Of a DNA stretch of 64,000 nucleotides, positions 11,201-19,947 are shown one piece after another (position 1 is the first letter of the stretch; each line of letters begins with the position of its first letter). The notes beneath the pieces were generated by a model. That model did no database searches. It was not told where the DNA came from and was given only the letters and a program-made list of their open reading frames with translations. The stretch is from Fusobacteriales bacterium (GTDB taxonomy: Bacteria > Fusobacteriota > Fusobacteriia > Fusobacteriales > Fusobacteriaceae). The translations under genes were made by a program, and so were the position numbers. The stretch spans positions 23,345-87,344 of the forward strand of contig JAICDD010000002.1 of assembly GCA_020063625.1 (NCBI GenBank), read 5' to 3'.

Positions 11201-11645
11201 GTCCCTCTTCCACACTTTTTATAGGTTTTTCTATACCTGGTATAGTAGGAACTTCAGCTTTATGAGCTACAAGTTTTGATTGGATTTTATCTCCCAAACT
11301 TTCCATCATTTCAGCTGTAGGACCAATAAATTCAATTCCTTCTTCTGCACAACGTCTAGCAAATTCTGAATTTTCTGATAAAAATCCATATCCAGGATGA
11401 ATAGCGTCAACAGCTTTATTTTTAGCTAATTTTATAATCCCCTCAATATCTAAATAAGCTTCAATAGGACCTTTATCTTTTCCTATTAAATAAGCTTCAT
11501 CAGCTTTAGTTCTAAAAAGTGCATTTTTATCTTCTTCTGTATAAATAGCAACACTTCGTATTCCTAATTCTTTACATGCTCTAATAACTCTAATAGCGAT
11601 TTCCCCTCTATTTGCTATAAGAATTCTTTTAAATTTCCTCACCAT
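8211..11645 (-). CDS. pyc: Pyruvate carboxylase
   Basis: Biotin carboxylase N-term (KFKRILIANRGEIAIRVIRACKELG), carboxyltransferase (TTLRDGHQSLLATRMRT), biotinyl EAMKMET near C-term; 1144 aa. Confidence 0.97.
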   Translation of the reverse strand: MVRKFKRILIANRGEIAIRVIRACKELGIRSVAIYTEEDKNALFRTKADEAYLIGKDKGPIEAYLDIEGIIKLAKNKAVDAIHPGYGFLSENSEFARRCAEEGIEFIGPTAEMMESLGDKIQSKLVAHKAEVPTIPGIEKPIKSVEEGLEYAKSIKFPVMIKAAAGGGGRGMRIARSEEEFVYAFKSAKSEAKKAFGIDDIFIEKFLENPKHIEVQILGDKYGNIVHLYERDCSVQRRHQKVIEFTPALTLSPEKREAICNDALKIARVVKYQNAGTMEFLVDQNGDHYFIEMNPRIQVEHTITEMVTGIDIVQSQILIAEGHRLDSEEIGIKSQDDIVSRGFSIQCRVTTEDPKNNFAPDTGRIEVYRTGSGFGVRLDGGNGYAGAEISPYYDSLLVKVITHGRTFKDVVKKSLRALKEIKIVGVKTNIDFLINVLNHPEFKNGTCNTNFIGNHPELFEFKEKKDYEYHILKYIGEKVVNETHGVKKEFNVPIVPDIKLSPNIKGTKQILDERGPEGVVEWVKAQKKLLLTDTTLRDGHQSLLATRMRTIDMLKIATPTAMLAKDLFSLEAWGGATFDVSYRFLKEDPWKRLREIRKRVPNIMLQMLIRGSNAVGYKNYPDNVIREFIRKAAENGIDVFRIFDSLNWVKGMEVAIDEVRNQGKIAEACICYTGDILNPNKTKYTLEYYVKKAKEIEAAGAHILGIKDMSALLKPYAAYKLVKALKENISIPIHLHTHDTTGNGVATLLIATEAGVDIVDTAFSAMSGLTSQPSLDSVVAALENTDRDTGINLKNIQKISDYWSAVRPVYEKFESDLKSGTTEIYRYEIPGGQYSNLKPQVESFGLGDRFDEVKEMFKHVNDMLGDIVKVTPSSKMVGDLAIFMVQNGLTPENILEKGKDLAFPDSVVAYFKGMMGQPEFGFPEDLQKIVLKGEKPITCRPGELLEPEDFDKIKEHLKQTHDIEPTEEDVISYALYPDVFDAYLKYIKENGDFSVIGSDVYFHGLAEGEITEIKIKEGKTLSIKLVSISKIDNEGFRTVSFEINGNRRDIKVKDITEVETLERIEGVEIADPNNPLEIGASIPGTITKILVKEGDTVEENQSLIVIEAMKMETNITAKSAGTVDRILIKEGKQVKSGELLIELK

Positions 11646-11767
11646 ATTTTACCACCTTTCTTCATGCTGTATCCCCAACATATATATTAATATTTATTAT
11701 AAATATAGTATATAAAAAACTAATAAAAATTTCAAGATATAAATACCTGTCCATTTTTTTTTACTTA

Positions 11768-12862
11768 TTATACCATTTTTTTGGAAAAGTGTCTAGTGTA
11801 AATTTTACTTGATAAAAAAGTAGCAATAGGCACAACTACAACAATACCAATACTTCCAGCAAGACCTCTAAGTAATTCGATTAAAATAAATTCAGTATTT
11901 AACACTCTAATTAATGGAAATTCAGTATTTTGAGCTACTATTAGTAATATTGTAAAAATAGAACTTCCAACATAAGCTAAAATAAGGGTATTAACCATTG
12001 TGCCAATAACATCTTTACCTATATTCATACCTGATTTAATTAATTCTTTTTCAGTTATTTTTGGATTTTGTTCTTTTAATTCCCAAAGTGCAGAAGATAT
12101 AGATACGCCGATATCCATTACAGCTCCAAGTGCTCCTATTATTATTCCAGCTGATACTATTTCTTTTAAATTGATATTTCCTAATATATACATATAGCTA
12201 TAACTTTCAGTATTGCTATATCCTGTAATATTAAAATATTTTACAAATATTAAAGATATTATTCCAGAAATAATAACTCCTAATAAAGTAGAAACAGTAG
12301 CTACTAATTTTTTAATATTATTATCATTATTTAAATAAATAGTAATAATTGTAGATAATGCACTAAAAATAATAGCTAAAATTATAGGAGAATATCCTTT
12401 TAATATTCCAGGAATTAATAATTTATATATAAATATTAATGATATAATTAATGCAAATATAGCTTTTATTCCATTTTTTTTGGAGATTAAAATTACTAGT
12501 GTTAAAAATAAACTTAGTAAAATAATAATTTCAATATTATTATTAAAACTAAAAATATAATACTCCTCATTATCTCCTTCGCTATATTTATAAAGAACTA
12601 TTTTAGAGCCTTTTTTAATATTTAAATTATAGATCTTATCTCTATACATAGGATATTTTAGATTTATTATTTGATTTTTATATTTTTTATCTAAAATTTT
12701 AATTTCCAAATTCAGATAATATTCTACATTTTCATCTTCTTCTGTTGCTTTTTCTTTTGACAACACATTTATAATTTTTGCAGATAAATATTCTTCTTTT
12801 GTATTATTTGCAAATGATAAACTAGTTATAAAAACAAATAGTAATAATATAAATTTTTTCAT
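11768..12862 (-). CDS. YibE/F family membrane protein
   Basis: Multi-TM protein with GALGAVMDIGVSISSALWELKEQNP; paralogous to the 41326-42489 ORF. Confidence 0.75.
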   Translation of the reverse strand: MKKFILLLFVFITSLSFANNTKEEYLSAKIINVLSKEKATEEDENVEYYLNLEIKILDKKYKNQIINLKYPMYRDKIYNLNIKKGSKIVLYKYSEGDNEEYYIFSFNNNIEIIILLSLFLTLVILISKKNGIKAIFALIISLIFIYKLLIPGILKGYSPIILAIIFSALSTIITIYLNNDNNIKKLVATVSTLLGVIISGIISLIFVKYFNITGYSNTESYSYMYILGNINLKEIVSAGIIIGALGAVMDIGVSISSALWELKEQNPKITEKELIKSGMNIGKDVIGTMVNTLILAYVGSSIFTILLIVAQNTEFPLIRVLNTEFILIELLRGLAGSIGIVVVVPIATFLSSKIYTRHFSKKMV

Positions 12863-12894
12863 TAATTCACTCCTTGTTTTAAATAATATTTTTA

Positions 12895-13765
12895 GTCATG
12901 AATTTTGAAACTACGTGATTCACGCGTAATTGTACACGAGATTTTCAGCACAGAGACATAGAGAACACTGAGCTACACAAAGTTTGAAGCCACTGGATTT
13001 ACACAAGATATACACAGGATTTTATCTTGAGTTCATCAGTGTATATCACGTGGTTCCTATTTTTTCCTTTGTGCTAAATTCAATCCGCGTTTTTCCGGGG
13101 CTAATTTTTTTATCTCTGCGATACCCTGATTCCTCTGTTCCTCTGCGTTGATTTTAAATCCTTCTCACTTCTCACTTCTTACTAATTTTCAATTGTCCAT
13201 TTTCCATTGTCAATTATTTTTTATCCTGTGTTTCTCTGTGTTTATCCCATGGTTTCCAATTTTTTCGCTTATCAGCGACTTACTTTTTTAAAGACAAAAA
13301 AGTAAGCAAAAAGTCTTTGCGCTAGTTTCTATGGATATTGAATAATGAAACCACATGATTTACATGGGCACAGCTTTCGATATTTTTCTGCGAAAAACAT
13401 CTTAAATGACACACAAGATTTTTTGTTACACAAAGTACACGAAGAAAAACACTAAGGACCACTAAGTTTTTATCTTTGTGTTCTTCGTGTAACGCATTTA
13501 TCAAGAAAATCTAATATCCTTCGAAAATGCGCTTTTTAATTCTTCTTACTTCTCACTGCTTACTTCTCACTATTTTTCTATCCTGTGTTTATCTGTGCTT
13601 ATCCCGTGGTTCCCAGTCTTTTCTCTTTGTGTTACTTTGTGTCCTCTTTTCTTTGTGCTAAATTCAATCCGTGTTTTTCCGTGGCTAAATTTCAATTATT
13701 AACTTTTTCTTATCTTGTGTACATCCCGTGGTTCCAAGTTTTAATTCTTCTCACTACTTTTCATG
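12895..13765. repeat. Non-coding modular dispersed-repeat region, copy 1
   Basis: Contains 'ctttgtgttcttcgtgtaac', 'cctctgttcctctgcgttgatttt', 'cttctcacttctcacttctta', 'atcccgtggttcc'; the same modules recur at 50124-50840 and 59085-59395. Confidence 0.85.
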
Positions 13766-13797
13766 ATAGAAAAAAAAGCTAAGAAAATCCTTAGCTC

Positions 13798-14679
13798 TTA
13801 TCTTTTGTATTTAATTTCTCCATCAAGTGATGTTAATACATCATATTTTTCAGGTCTTCTATCTCTAAATATTCCCCATGAGCTTCTTTTTAATTCTATT
13901 TCATCTAAATCAAACTCATGTACTAATACAGTTTCACTTACTCTATCAGCTTCATGCAACATTTCTCCTTCAGGTCCTGCAATAAATGATGAACCATAAA
14001 AAGTGATTTGAGAATCATCTACAACTTCAGTTCCTATTCTATTTGATGCTATTACAGGAGTAATATTTGATGCAGCATGACCTCTCATACACATTTGCCA
14101 ATGATTTTTAGAATCAATTGTACTATCTTGTGGTTCACTACCAATAGCTGTAGGATAAAATATAAGTTCTGCACCAAGAAGAGCTAATGCTCTAGCTGTT
14201 TCAGGAAACCATTGATCCCAACAAATTCCTATACCTATTTTAGCATATTTTGTATTAAATACTTTAAACCCAGTATCTCCTGGATTAAAATAAAATTTTT
14301 CTTCATATCCTGGACCATCAGGAATATGAGTTTTTCTATAAACTCCTAAAATCTCTCCTTCAGCATCTATTACAGCAATTGAATTATATTTAGCTCTATT
14401 TTTTCTTTCATAAAAACTAATAGGTAAAACTACATTTAATTCTTTTGCTATTTTTTGAAAATGTTTTACAGCTTTATTTTCTTCTAATTCTACTGCATAT
14501 TTAAAGAAATCTGGTTTTTCTTTTTGACAAAAATATACAGTTTCAAAAAGTTCTTGTAATAAAATTATTTGAGCTCCTTTACTATGAGCTTCTCTTACAA
14601 GTTTTTCAGCATTTTTAATATTTTCATCTATATCCCAGCTACAAGCCATTTGTGTAGCAGCTACTTTAACTTTTCTCAT
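13798..14679 (-). CDS. aguB: N-carbamoylputrescine amidase (nitrilase superfamily)
   Basis: MRKVKVAATQMACSWD, LLQELFETVYFCQ, GIGICWDQWFPE; start trimmed. Confidence 0.92.
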   Translation of the reverse strand: MRKVKVAATQMACSWDIDENIKNAEKLVREAHSKGAQIILLQELFETVYFCQKEKPDFFKYAVELEENKAVKHFQKIAKELNVVLPISFYERKNRAKYNSIAVIDAEGEILGVYRKTHIPDGPGYEEKFYFNPGDTGFKVFNTKYAKIGIGICWDQWFPETARALALLGAELIFYPTAIGSEPQDSTIDSKNHWQMCMRGHAASNITPVIASNRIGTEVVDDSQITFYGSSFIAGPEGEMLHEADRVSETVLVHEFDLDEIELKRSSWGIFRDRRPEKYDVLTSLDGEIKYKR

Positions 14680-15707
14680 TATTTTATCACTCCTTTTGGC
14701 ATTTGTTGTGTTATACAATGAACATTTCCGCCACCTTTAATAATAGGCATACCATCAATCATTACAACTTTTCTATCTGGATATACTTTTTCTAAAATTT
14801 CTTTAGCTTTTAAATCATACTCTTTCGCATCTCCACCAAATGTTGGTAAAATTATACCTCCGTTTACAGGATAATAATTTAAATAACTTAAAGTTAATCT
14901 TTCGCCATTCATATATCTTGCTGGCGGTTGTTCTATTTCAATAATTTCTAATTTTCTACCTTTTGCATCTACAAAATTTCTTAAAATTTCTAAATTTTCT
15001 TGAGTAATTTCATAGTTAGGATCATCTTTATCATAGCATACTTGAAGGACAACAACACCAGGCTTTGCAAAACAAGCTACATTGTCTACATGTCCGTCAG
15101 TTTCATCACCAAATAATCCTCTTTTTAACCAAATAAATTTTTCAATAGATAAATATTTATTTAAATAATCTTCAATATCTTTTTTTGTTAAATGAGGATT
15201 TCTATTTTTATTTAATAAACATTCTTCTGTAGTAAGTAAAGTTCCTTCTCCATCTACATGGATAGAACCACCTTCAAGTACAAATGGAGCGTCATATGAT
15301 TTTACACCATAATGATTTAATAACTTTTTAGCTACTTGGTCATCTTTATCATATGGTAGGTATTTTTCTCCCCATGAATTAAATTTCCAATTTATTCCTC
15401 GAAGTTCGCCATCTTTATTTTTTATAAAAGTAGGACCATTATCTCTTACCCATGAATCATCATGTTCAATAACTAATATTTCTACTTTTTCTCCACACAT
15501 TTTTCTAGCTTCATCTTCATCTTCTTTATTGACAATCATTACAATAGGTTCAAACTCTGCAATAGCCTTAGCAATATTTGCATATCCTTGTTTTGCTTCT
15601 AATATGCCATCAAACCATATTTCTTCTCTACATGGCCATTCCATAAATGTTCTTTCTCTTTCTTCCCATTCAGCAGGCATAAAAAAACCTTCATCTTTTG
15701 GATACAT
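14679..15707 (-). CDS. aguA: Agmatine deiminase
   Basis: MPAEWEERERTFMEWPC, WVRDNGPTF, GGGNVHCITQQMP. Confidence 0.93.
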   Translation of the reverse strand: MYPKDEGFFMPAEWEERERTFMEWPCREEIWFDGILEAKQGYANIAKAIAEFEPIVMIVNKEDEDEARKMCGEKVEILVIEHDDSWVRDNGPTFIKNKDGELRGINWKFNSWGEKYLPYDKDDQVAKKLLNHYGVKSYDAPFVLEGGSIHVDGEGTLLTTEECLLNKNRNPHLTKKDIEDYLNKYLSIEKFIWLKRGLFGDETDGHVDNVACFAKPGVVVLQVCYDKDDPNYEITQENLEILRNFVDAKGRKLEIIEIEQPPARYMNGERLTLSYLNYYPVNGGIILPTFGGDAKEYDLKAKEILEKVYPDRKVVMIDGMPIIKGGGNVHCITQQMPKGVIK

Positions 15708-15775
15708 TTGTCCTCCTTATATACTTAAATTTCTAAATTCTTAGCGGTTAATTATACCTTATAATATATTTATTT

Positions 15776-16567
15776 TCAAGAGTTTTTTATGAGTAAACTC
15801 CACATTCCAATTTCTTTAAATCCAATCTTTTTATAAATACTACCAGCTTTTGGATTATCATAAAAAAGAGCTATTTCTTTTTCTTCTTTTATTAAATCAT
15901 CACAAAGTTGTTTTACACATTTTGAGGCATAACCATTTTTTCTTTCTTCTTTTAAAGTAGCAACACCTACAATAAGAGCTAAATCTTTTGTTTCAGCAGT
16001 TGTACTAGCAGAGGCTATAATTTTTCCATTTTTTTCTATATAAGTAACTCTTTTTTTATTATTTTTTAATTCATTTTTTAATGAATCAGGATTTATAGGC
16101 ATCTCAAATTCAGTTATTTGATTTCTAAATTCTAAATATTTATCTATTTCATTTAAATTTAGATATTTAATTTCGAGATTAATATCTATATTAAAATTAT
16201 TTTCAAAGTATTTTGAAAAGTACATCTCTCTATAATTAAATTTAGTTAAATCAATATAATTTAATAATTGAGAGATAACTCTTTTTATTCCGCTTATTTG
16301 TATATTATTTGAAAAATTAATATGTTTTAAATAATTTTTTATTTCTTTTTCAGTTAAATTTTCTGAAATATCATAGATAATATAGCTATTGTAGTATCTA
16401 AGTAAAGCTCCATTAATAGTATCATTTTCTTTTCTTAAATAAATATCTAGATTTTCACTTGATATCCCTTCTAATTCAATATCACCTATAAAAAAAATAT
16501 TAAAAATCTTTTCTTTTGATAAAAATTGTAATAAATCATTTAAATCTTTTTCTATAGCTTTAACCAT
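15776..16567 (-). CDS. GNAT family N-acetyltransferase
   Basis: VGVATLKEERKNGYASKCVKQLC...YDNPKAGSIYKKIGFKEIGMW. Confidence 0.75.
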   Translation of the reverse strand: MVKAIEKDLNDLLQFLSKEKIFNIFFIGDIELEGISSENLDIYLRKENDTINGALLRYYNSYIIYDISENLTEKEIKNYLKHINFSNNIQISGIKRVISQLLNYIDLTKFNYREMYFSKYFENNFNIDINLEIKYLNLNEIDKYLEFRNQITEFEMPINPDSLKNELKNNKKRVTYIEKNGKIIASASTTAETKDLALIVGVATLKEERKNGYASKCVKQLCDDLIKEEKEIALFYDNPKAGSIYKKIGFKEIGMWSLLIKNS

Positions 16568-16698
16568 TAAAAATCAACCCCTTTTTTATAAATTTTTATT
16601 ATAATATCAAATTTTAATATTAAAGTCAAATTTAATTAAAATATTCTAAAAATTTGACGATAATTAATAATAAAATATACTTTGTTAAAGGTGGTCAT

Positions 16699-17268
16699 AT
16701 GAAAAGAAAAATAGTTATAATATCAATTTTTATACTGATTTTTTCAAATATTTATAGTTATAATTTTAAATTAAATACAGGTGTTAATCTAAAAGGAAGT
16801 TTTAAAATAGACGGTACTAAATATTCTACATCAAATTCTAGTTTTGGTATTGCAAACTATTTAATTGATTTAGGAAATAATTCTTTTATGGATACTGAAG
16901 TTGGAATGGGATTTTTACTTTATGATAATAGAGAATTTGTTGATTATGCAAATGTAGGAATAAATTTAAAATATTACAATGACTTTGATGAAATAAAAGC
17001 TTTTTATTATACAGGTGCTGGATATGCATATCCATATTTAATTACATATTATGATGGACAAACAATTGAAGAGATTTCAACAGGATTTTATTGGAAAGTA
17101 GGATTTGGAGCAGATTACAAGAAATTAACTTTTGATGTAGCGTATAAAATGATGGCATTAAAAATAAAATCAAATATAATTGATATAGATACAAGTGAAT
17201 TAGTAGAAACTACATATAACGTGATATCAAAAAATTTGACTTTATCAATAGGATATTACTTATTCTAA
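16699..17268 (+). CDS. Secreted/outer-membrane beta-barrel-like hypothetical protein
   Basis: Signal peptide MKRKIVIISIFILIFSNIYS; alternating aromatic beta-strand pattern ending ...SIGYYLF; start trimmed. Confidence 0.5.
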   Translation: MKRKIVIISIFILIFSNIYSYNFKLNTGVNLKGSFKIDGTKYSTSNSSFGIANYLIDLGNNSFMDTEVGMGFLLYDNREFVDYANVGINLKYYNDFDEIKAFYYTGAGYAYPYLITYYDGQTIEEISTGFYWKVGFGADYKKLTFDVAYKMMALKIKSNIIDIDTSELVETTYNVISKNLTLSIGYYLF

Positions 17269-17324
17269 ATAGTTAATAAAACATTGTAAAAAAAAGACTA
17301 AAAATTCTATAAAAAATAAATTTG

Positions 17325-17358
17325 ACGAGTTCTTTAAAAATTAAGAACTCGTTTTTTA
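17325..17358 (+). terminator. Intrinsic terminator (family copy 1)
   Basis: ACGAGTTCTTTAAAAATTAAGAACTCGT + T-run; the 28-nt core is identical at 27978-28005. Confidence 0.8.
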
Positions 17359-17400
17359 TTATTAAAATAGATTTTTTAGTCTTATAATTTTATTTAAAAT

Positions 17401-17486
17401 TAATTTAAGTTAATTAAATTAATGTTGACTTTTTGAAAATAGTATGGTAATAATATATTATAAATTTAAGTTAGTTAAATTAGTTA
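17401..17486 (+). promoter_or_regulatory. Putative promoter flanked by two TTTAAGTTARTTAAATTAR repeats (possible ROK operator)
   Basis: taatttaagttaattaaattaatg (17401) and aaatttaagttagttaaattagtta (17462) flank TTGACT (17425) and an AT-rich -10 region. Confidence 0.45.
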
Positions 17487-17598
17487 AAAAGAAATTTTAT
17501 TACTTGTATATAAAGGTTTTTGTAATAAATGCTAGATAAATTAATAACTGGTATAGTATAAAAATAAAATTTAATAAAGTTAAAATACGGAGGTAGAA

Positions 17599-18912
17599 AT
17601 GAATAAAAATTTAAAATTAGTTGTTATTGGTGGAGGTAGTAGTTATACTCCAGAATTAATAGAAGGAGTTATTAAAAAAAGAAAAGAACTTCCTATTACA
17701 GAATTAATATTAGTTGATGTAATAGATGGAGAAGAAAAAGTAAAAATTAACTATGAATTAGTAAAAAGAATGTTTAAAAAAGAAAATATAGATATTAATT
17801 TTTCTTATTCATTAGATAGAAAAAAAGCATTAGAAAATGCAGATTTTGTATTAACTCAATTTAGAGTAGGTGGATTTAAATCAAGAATATTAGATGAAGA
17901 GATTCCTTTAAAATATGGATTTGTAGGGCAAGAAACAACAGGAGCTGGAGGTTTTGCAAAAGCACTTAGAACAATTCCTGTAATTCTTGATATTTGTAAA
18001 GATATAGAAGAAGTAGCAAAAGATGCATGGCTTATAAATTTTACTAATCCAGCTGGAATTATAACAGAAGCTATACATAAATATAGTAATGTAAAAGCAA
18101 TAGGAGTATGTAATGTACCTATTAATATGAGATATGATGTGGCTAATCAATTAGATTTACCTATTGAAAAAATAAGAGCACAATTTGTTGGATTAAATCA
18201 TTTGAGTTTTATTTCAAAAGTTTTTGTAGATGGAAAAAATGTAATTGATAAAATTTTATATCAAAATAATGAAAATAGTGAAAATATAGTAAAAAATATA
18301 GAAAAAATAGATGATGTAGATAAAATAAATCAGTATTTAGGATTGATTTCATCTCCATATTTACAATATTTTTTCTTTCCTCAAAAAATGATAAACAAAG
18401 AGTTGGATAATATAAAATCAGGTAAAGGAACAAGAGGAACTCAAGTAGCAGCAATTGAAAAAAAATTATTTGAAAAATATAAAGATATAAATCTAGATGT
18501 AAAACCAAAAGAGTTAGAAGAACGTGGTGGTGCTAGATATTCTGAAATTGCAATAAATGTAATTGATAGTATCTATAATAATAAAAATAAAGAATTTGTA
18601 GTAAATACTATAAATAATGGTACTTTTGCAGAACTTCCAGATAATGTATCAATAGAAACAAATTGCATAATAAGTAATGAAGGTGCAAGACCAATAAATT
18701 CGGGGAAATTCCCTAAATCAGTAACTAGCTTAATTCAACAAGTAAAAACTTATGAAGAATATACAATAGAAGCAGCAGTAAATGGAGATAGAAAAAAAGC
18801 GTATTTAGCACTTTTTAATAATCCTTTAATTAATAATAAAGAAAAAATTGAGGAATTGTTAAATGAAATAATTGTAAAGAATAAAAAATATTTACAAAAT
18901 TTTTTAGACTAA
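17599..18912 (+). CDS. Glycoside hydrolase family 4, 6-phospho-beta-glucosidase-like
   Basis: KLVVIGGGSSYTPELIEG, VGQETTGAGGFAKALRTIP, FTNPAGIITEAI, GVCNVP, VGLNHLSF. Confidence 0.88.
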   Translation: MNKNLKLVVIGGGSSYTPELIEGVIKKRKELPITELILVDVIDGEEKVKINYELVKRMFKKENIDINFSYSLDRKKALENADFVLTQFRVGGFKSRILDEEIPLKYGFVGQETTGAGGFAKALRTIPVILDICKDIEEVAKDAWLINFTNPAGIITEAIHKYSNVKAIGVCNVPINMRYDVANQLDLPIEKIRAQFVGLNHLSFISKVFVDGKNVIDKILYQNNENSENIVKNIEKIDDVDKINQYLGLISSPYLQYFFFPQKMINKELDNIKSGKGTRGTQVAAIEKKLFEKYKDINLDVKPKELEERGGARYSEIAINVIDSIYNNKNKEFVVNTINNGTFAELPDNVSIETNCIISNEGARPINSGKFPKSVTSLIQQVKTYEEYTIEAAVNGDRKKAYLALFNNPLINNKEKIEELLNEIIVKNKKYLQNFLD

Positions 18913-18937
18913 TTTTATAAAAACAGGAGGTAAATAA

Positions 18938-19879
18938 GTGTATATTGCAGGAATAGATGGCGGAGGAACTAAAACACATTGCATAATTGGAGATGAAAAA
19001 GGAAATATTATTTCATTTGGAAATGGAGGCCCTGCTAATTATCATAGTGTTGGAATAGAAAGAAGTAGAAATTCGTTAAAAGATGCAATTAATGAAGCAT
19101 TACTTAATAGCAATCTCACAATAGATGATATAGATTTATTTGTATTTGGATTATCAGGAGCAGACCAAGAAGATGATTTTATAGTAATAAATAAATTTAT
19201 AAAAGAAATAATAGGAGAGAAAAAATATAAACTTTATCATGATTCATGGATAGGACTTCGTAGTGGAAGTGAAGATTATACAGGAATAGCTGCAATTTGT
19301 GGTACAGGGACTGGTTTTTCTGGTAGACGTAAAGATGGAAAAGAGGTAGTTCTTAGAAATTTAGATTATAGACTTGGAAATAAAGGTGGTGGAGATGAAT
19401 TAGCAATTGAAGCACTACATTTTGCTTTTAGGTCAGAAGAAGGAACATTTTATAAAACTGAATTAGAAAATGTGATACCAAAACTTTTTTCAGTAAAAAC
19501 AATGGAAGATGTTTCTAAAATTATTAAAAATAATGCTGTTCCAGAAGAGATATTAAAAAAAATACCTATTGAAGTATTTAGACTAGCAAATGAAGGAGAT
19601 ACAATATCTCAAGAATTATTAATTGACCTTGGAGAAACATTAGGAAGATTTTCAACATCAGTAATCAAAAAATTAGAAATGGAAAATGAAGATGTAAAAG
19701 TAATTCTTATTGGAAGTATTTATAAAGGGGATTCCCCACTATTATTAGATGCAATGAGACAAACAATACATAAAGTAGCTAAAAATGTAGAATTAATTTT
19801 ACCTGATAAACCACCAGTATATGGTGCATATTATTTAGGAATAGATTTATTATCAAAATCTGGAGGTGATATTAAATGA
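18938..19879 (+). CDS. BadF/BadG/BcrA-type amino-sugar kinase-like ATPase (N-acetylglucosamine/glucosamine kinase-like)
   Basis: GTG start after GGAGG RBS; YIAGIDGGGTKTHCIIGDEKGNI, AICGTGTGFSGR. Confidence 0.8.
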   Translation: MYIAGIDGGGTKTHCIIGDEKGNIISFGNGGPANYHSVGIERSRNSLKDAINEALLNSNLTIDDIDLFVFGLSGADQEDDFIVINKFIKEIIGEKKYKLYHDSWIGLRSGSEDYTGIAAICGTGTGFSGRRKDGKEVVLRNLDYRLGNKGGGDELAIEALHFAFRSEEGTFYKTELENVIPKLFSVKTMEDVSKIIKNNAVPEEILKKIPIEVFRLANEGDTISQELLIDLGETLGRFSTSVIKKLEMENEDVKVILIGSIYKGDSPLLLDAMRQTIHKVAKNVELILPDKPPVYGAYYLGIDLLSKSGGDIK

Positions 19880-19947
19880 CATAATACTTTTAGTATTAGG
19901 CATGTTTGATATTAATTTTATTTTAATTAAAAAAAGGAGGAGTTAAA

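Noticed and set aside
13322-13504. 60-aa minus-strand ORF
   Set aside because: Lies entirely in the dispersed repeat; shares peptide with another repeat-derived ORF, so probably not a real protein
13585-13782. 65-aa ORF
   Set aside because: Composed of repeat modules with no RBS
18209-18508. 99-aa minus-strand ORF
   Set aside because: Antisense to the GH4 gene; Leu/Phe/Tyr-rich translation typical of AT-rich shadow frames
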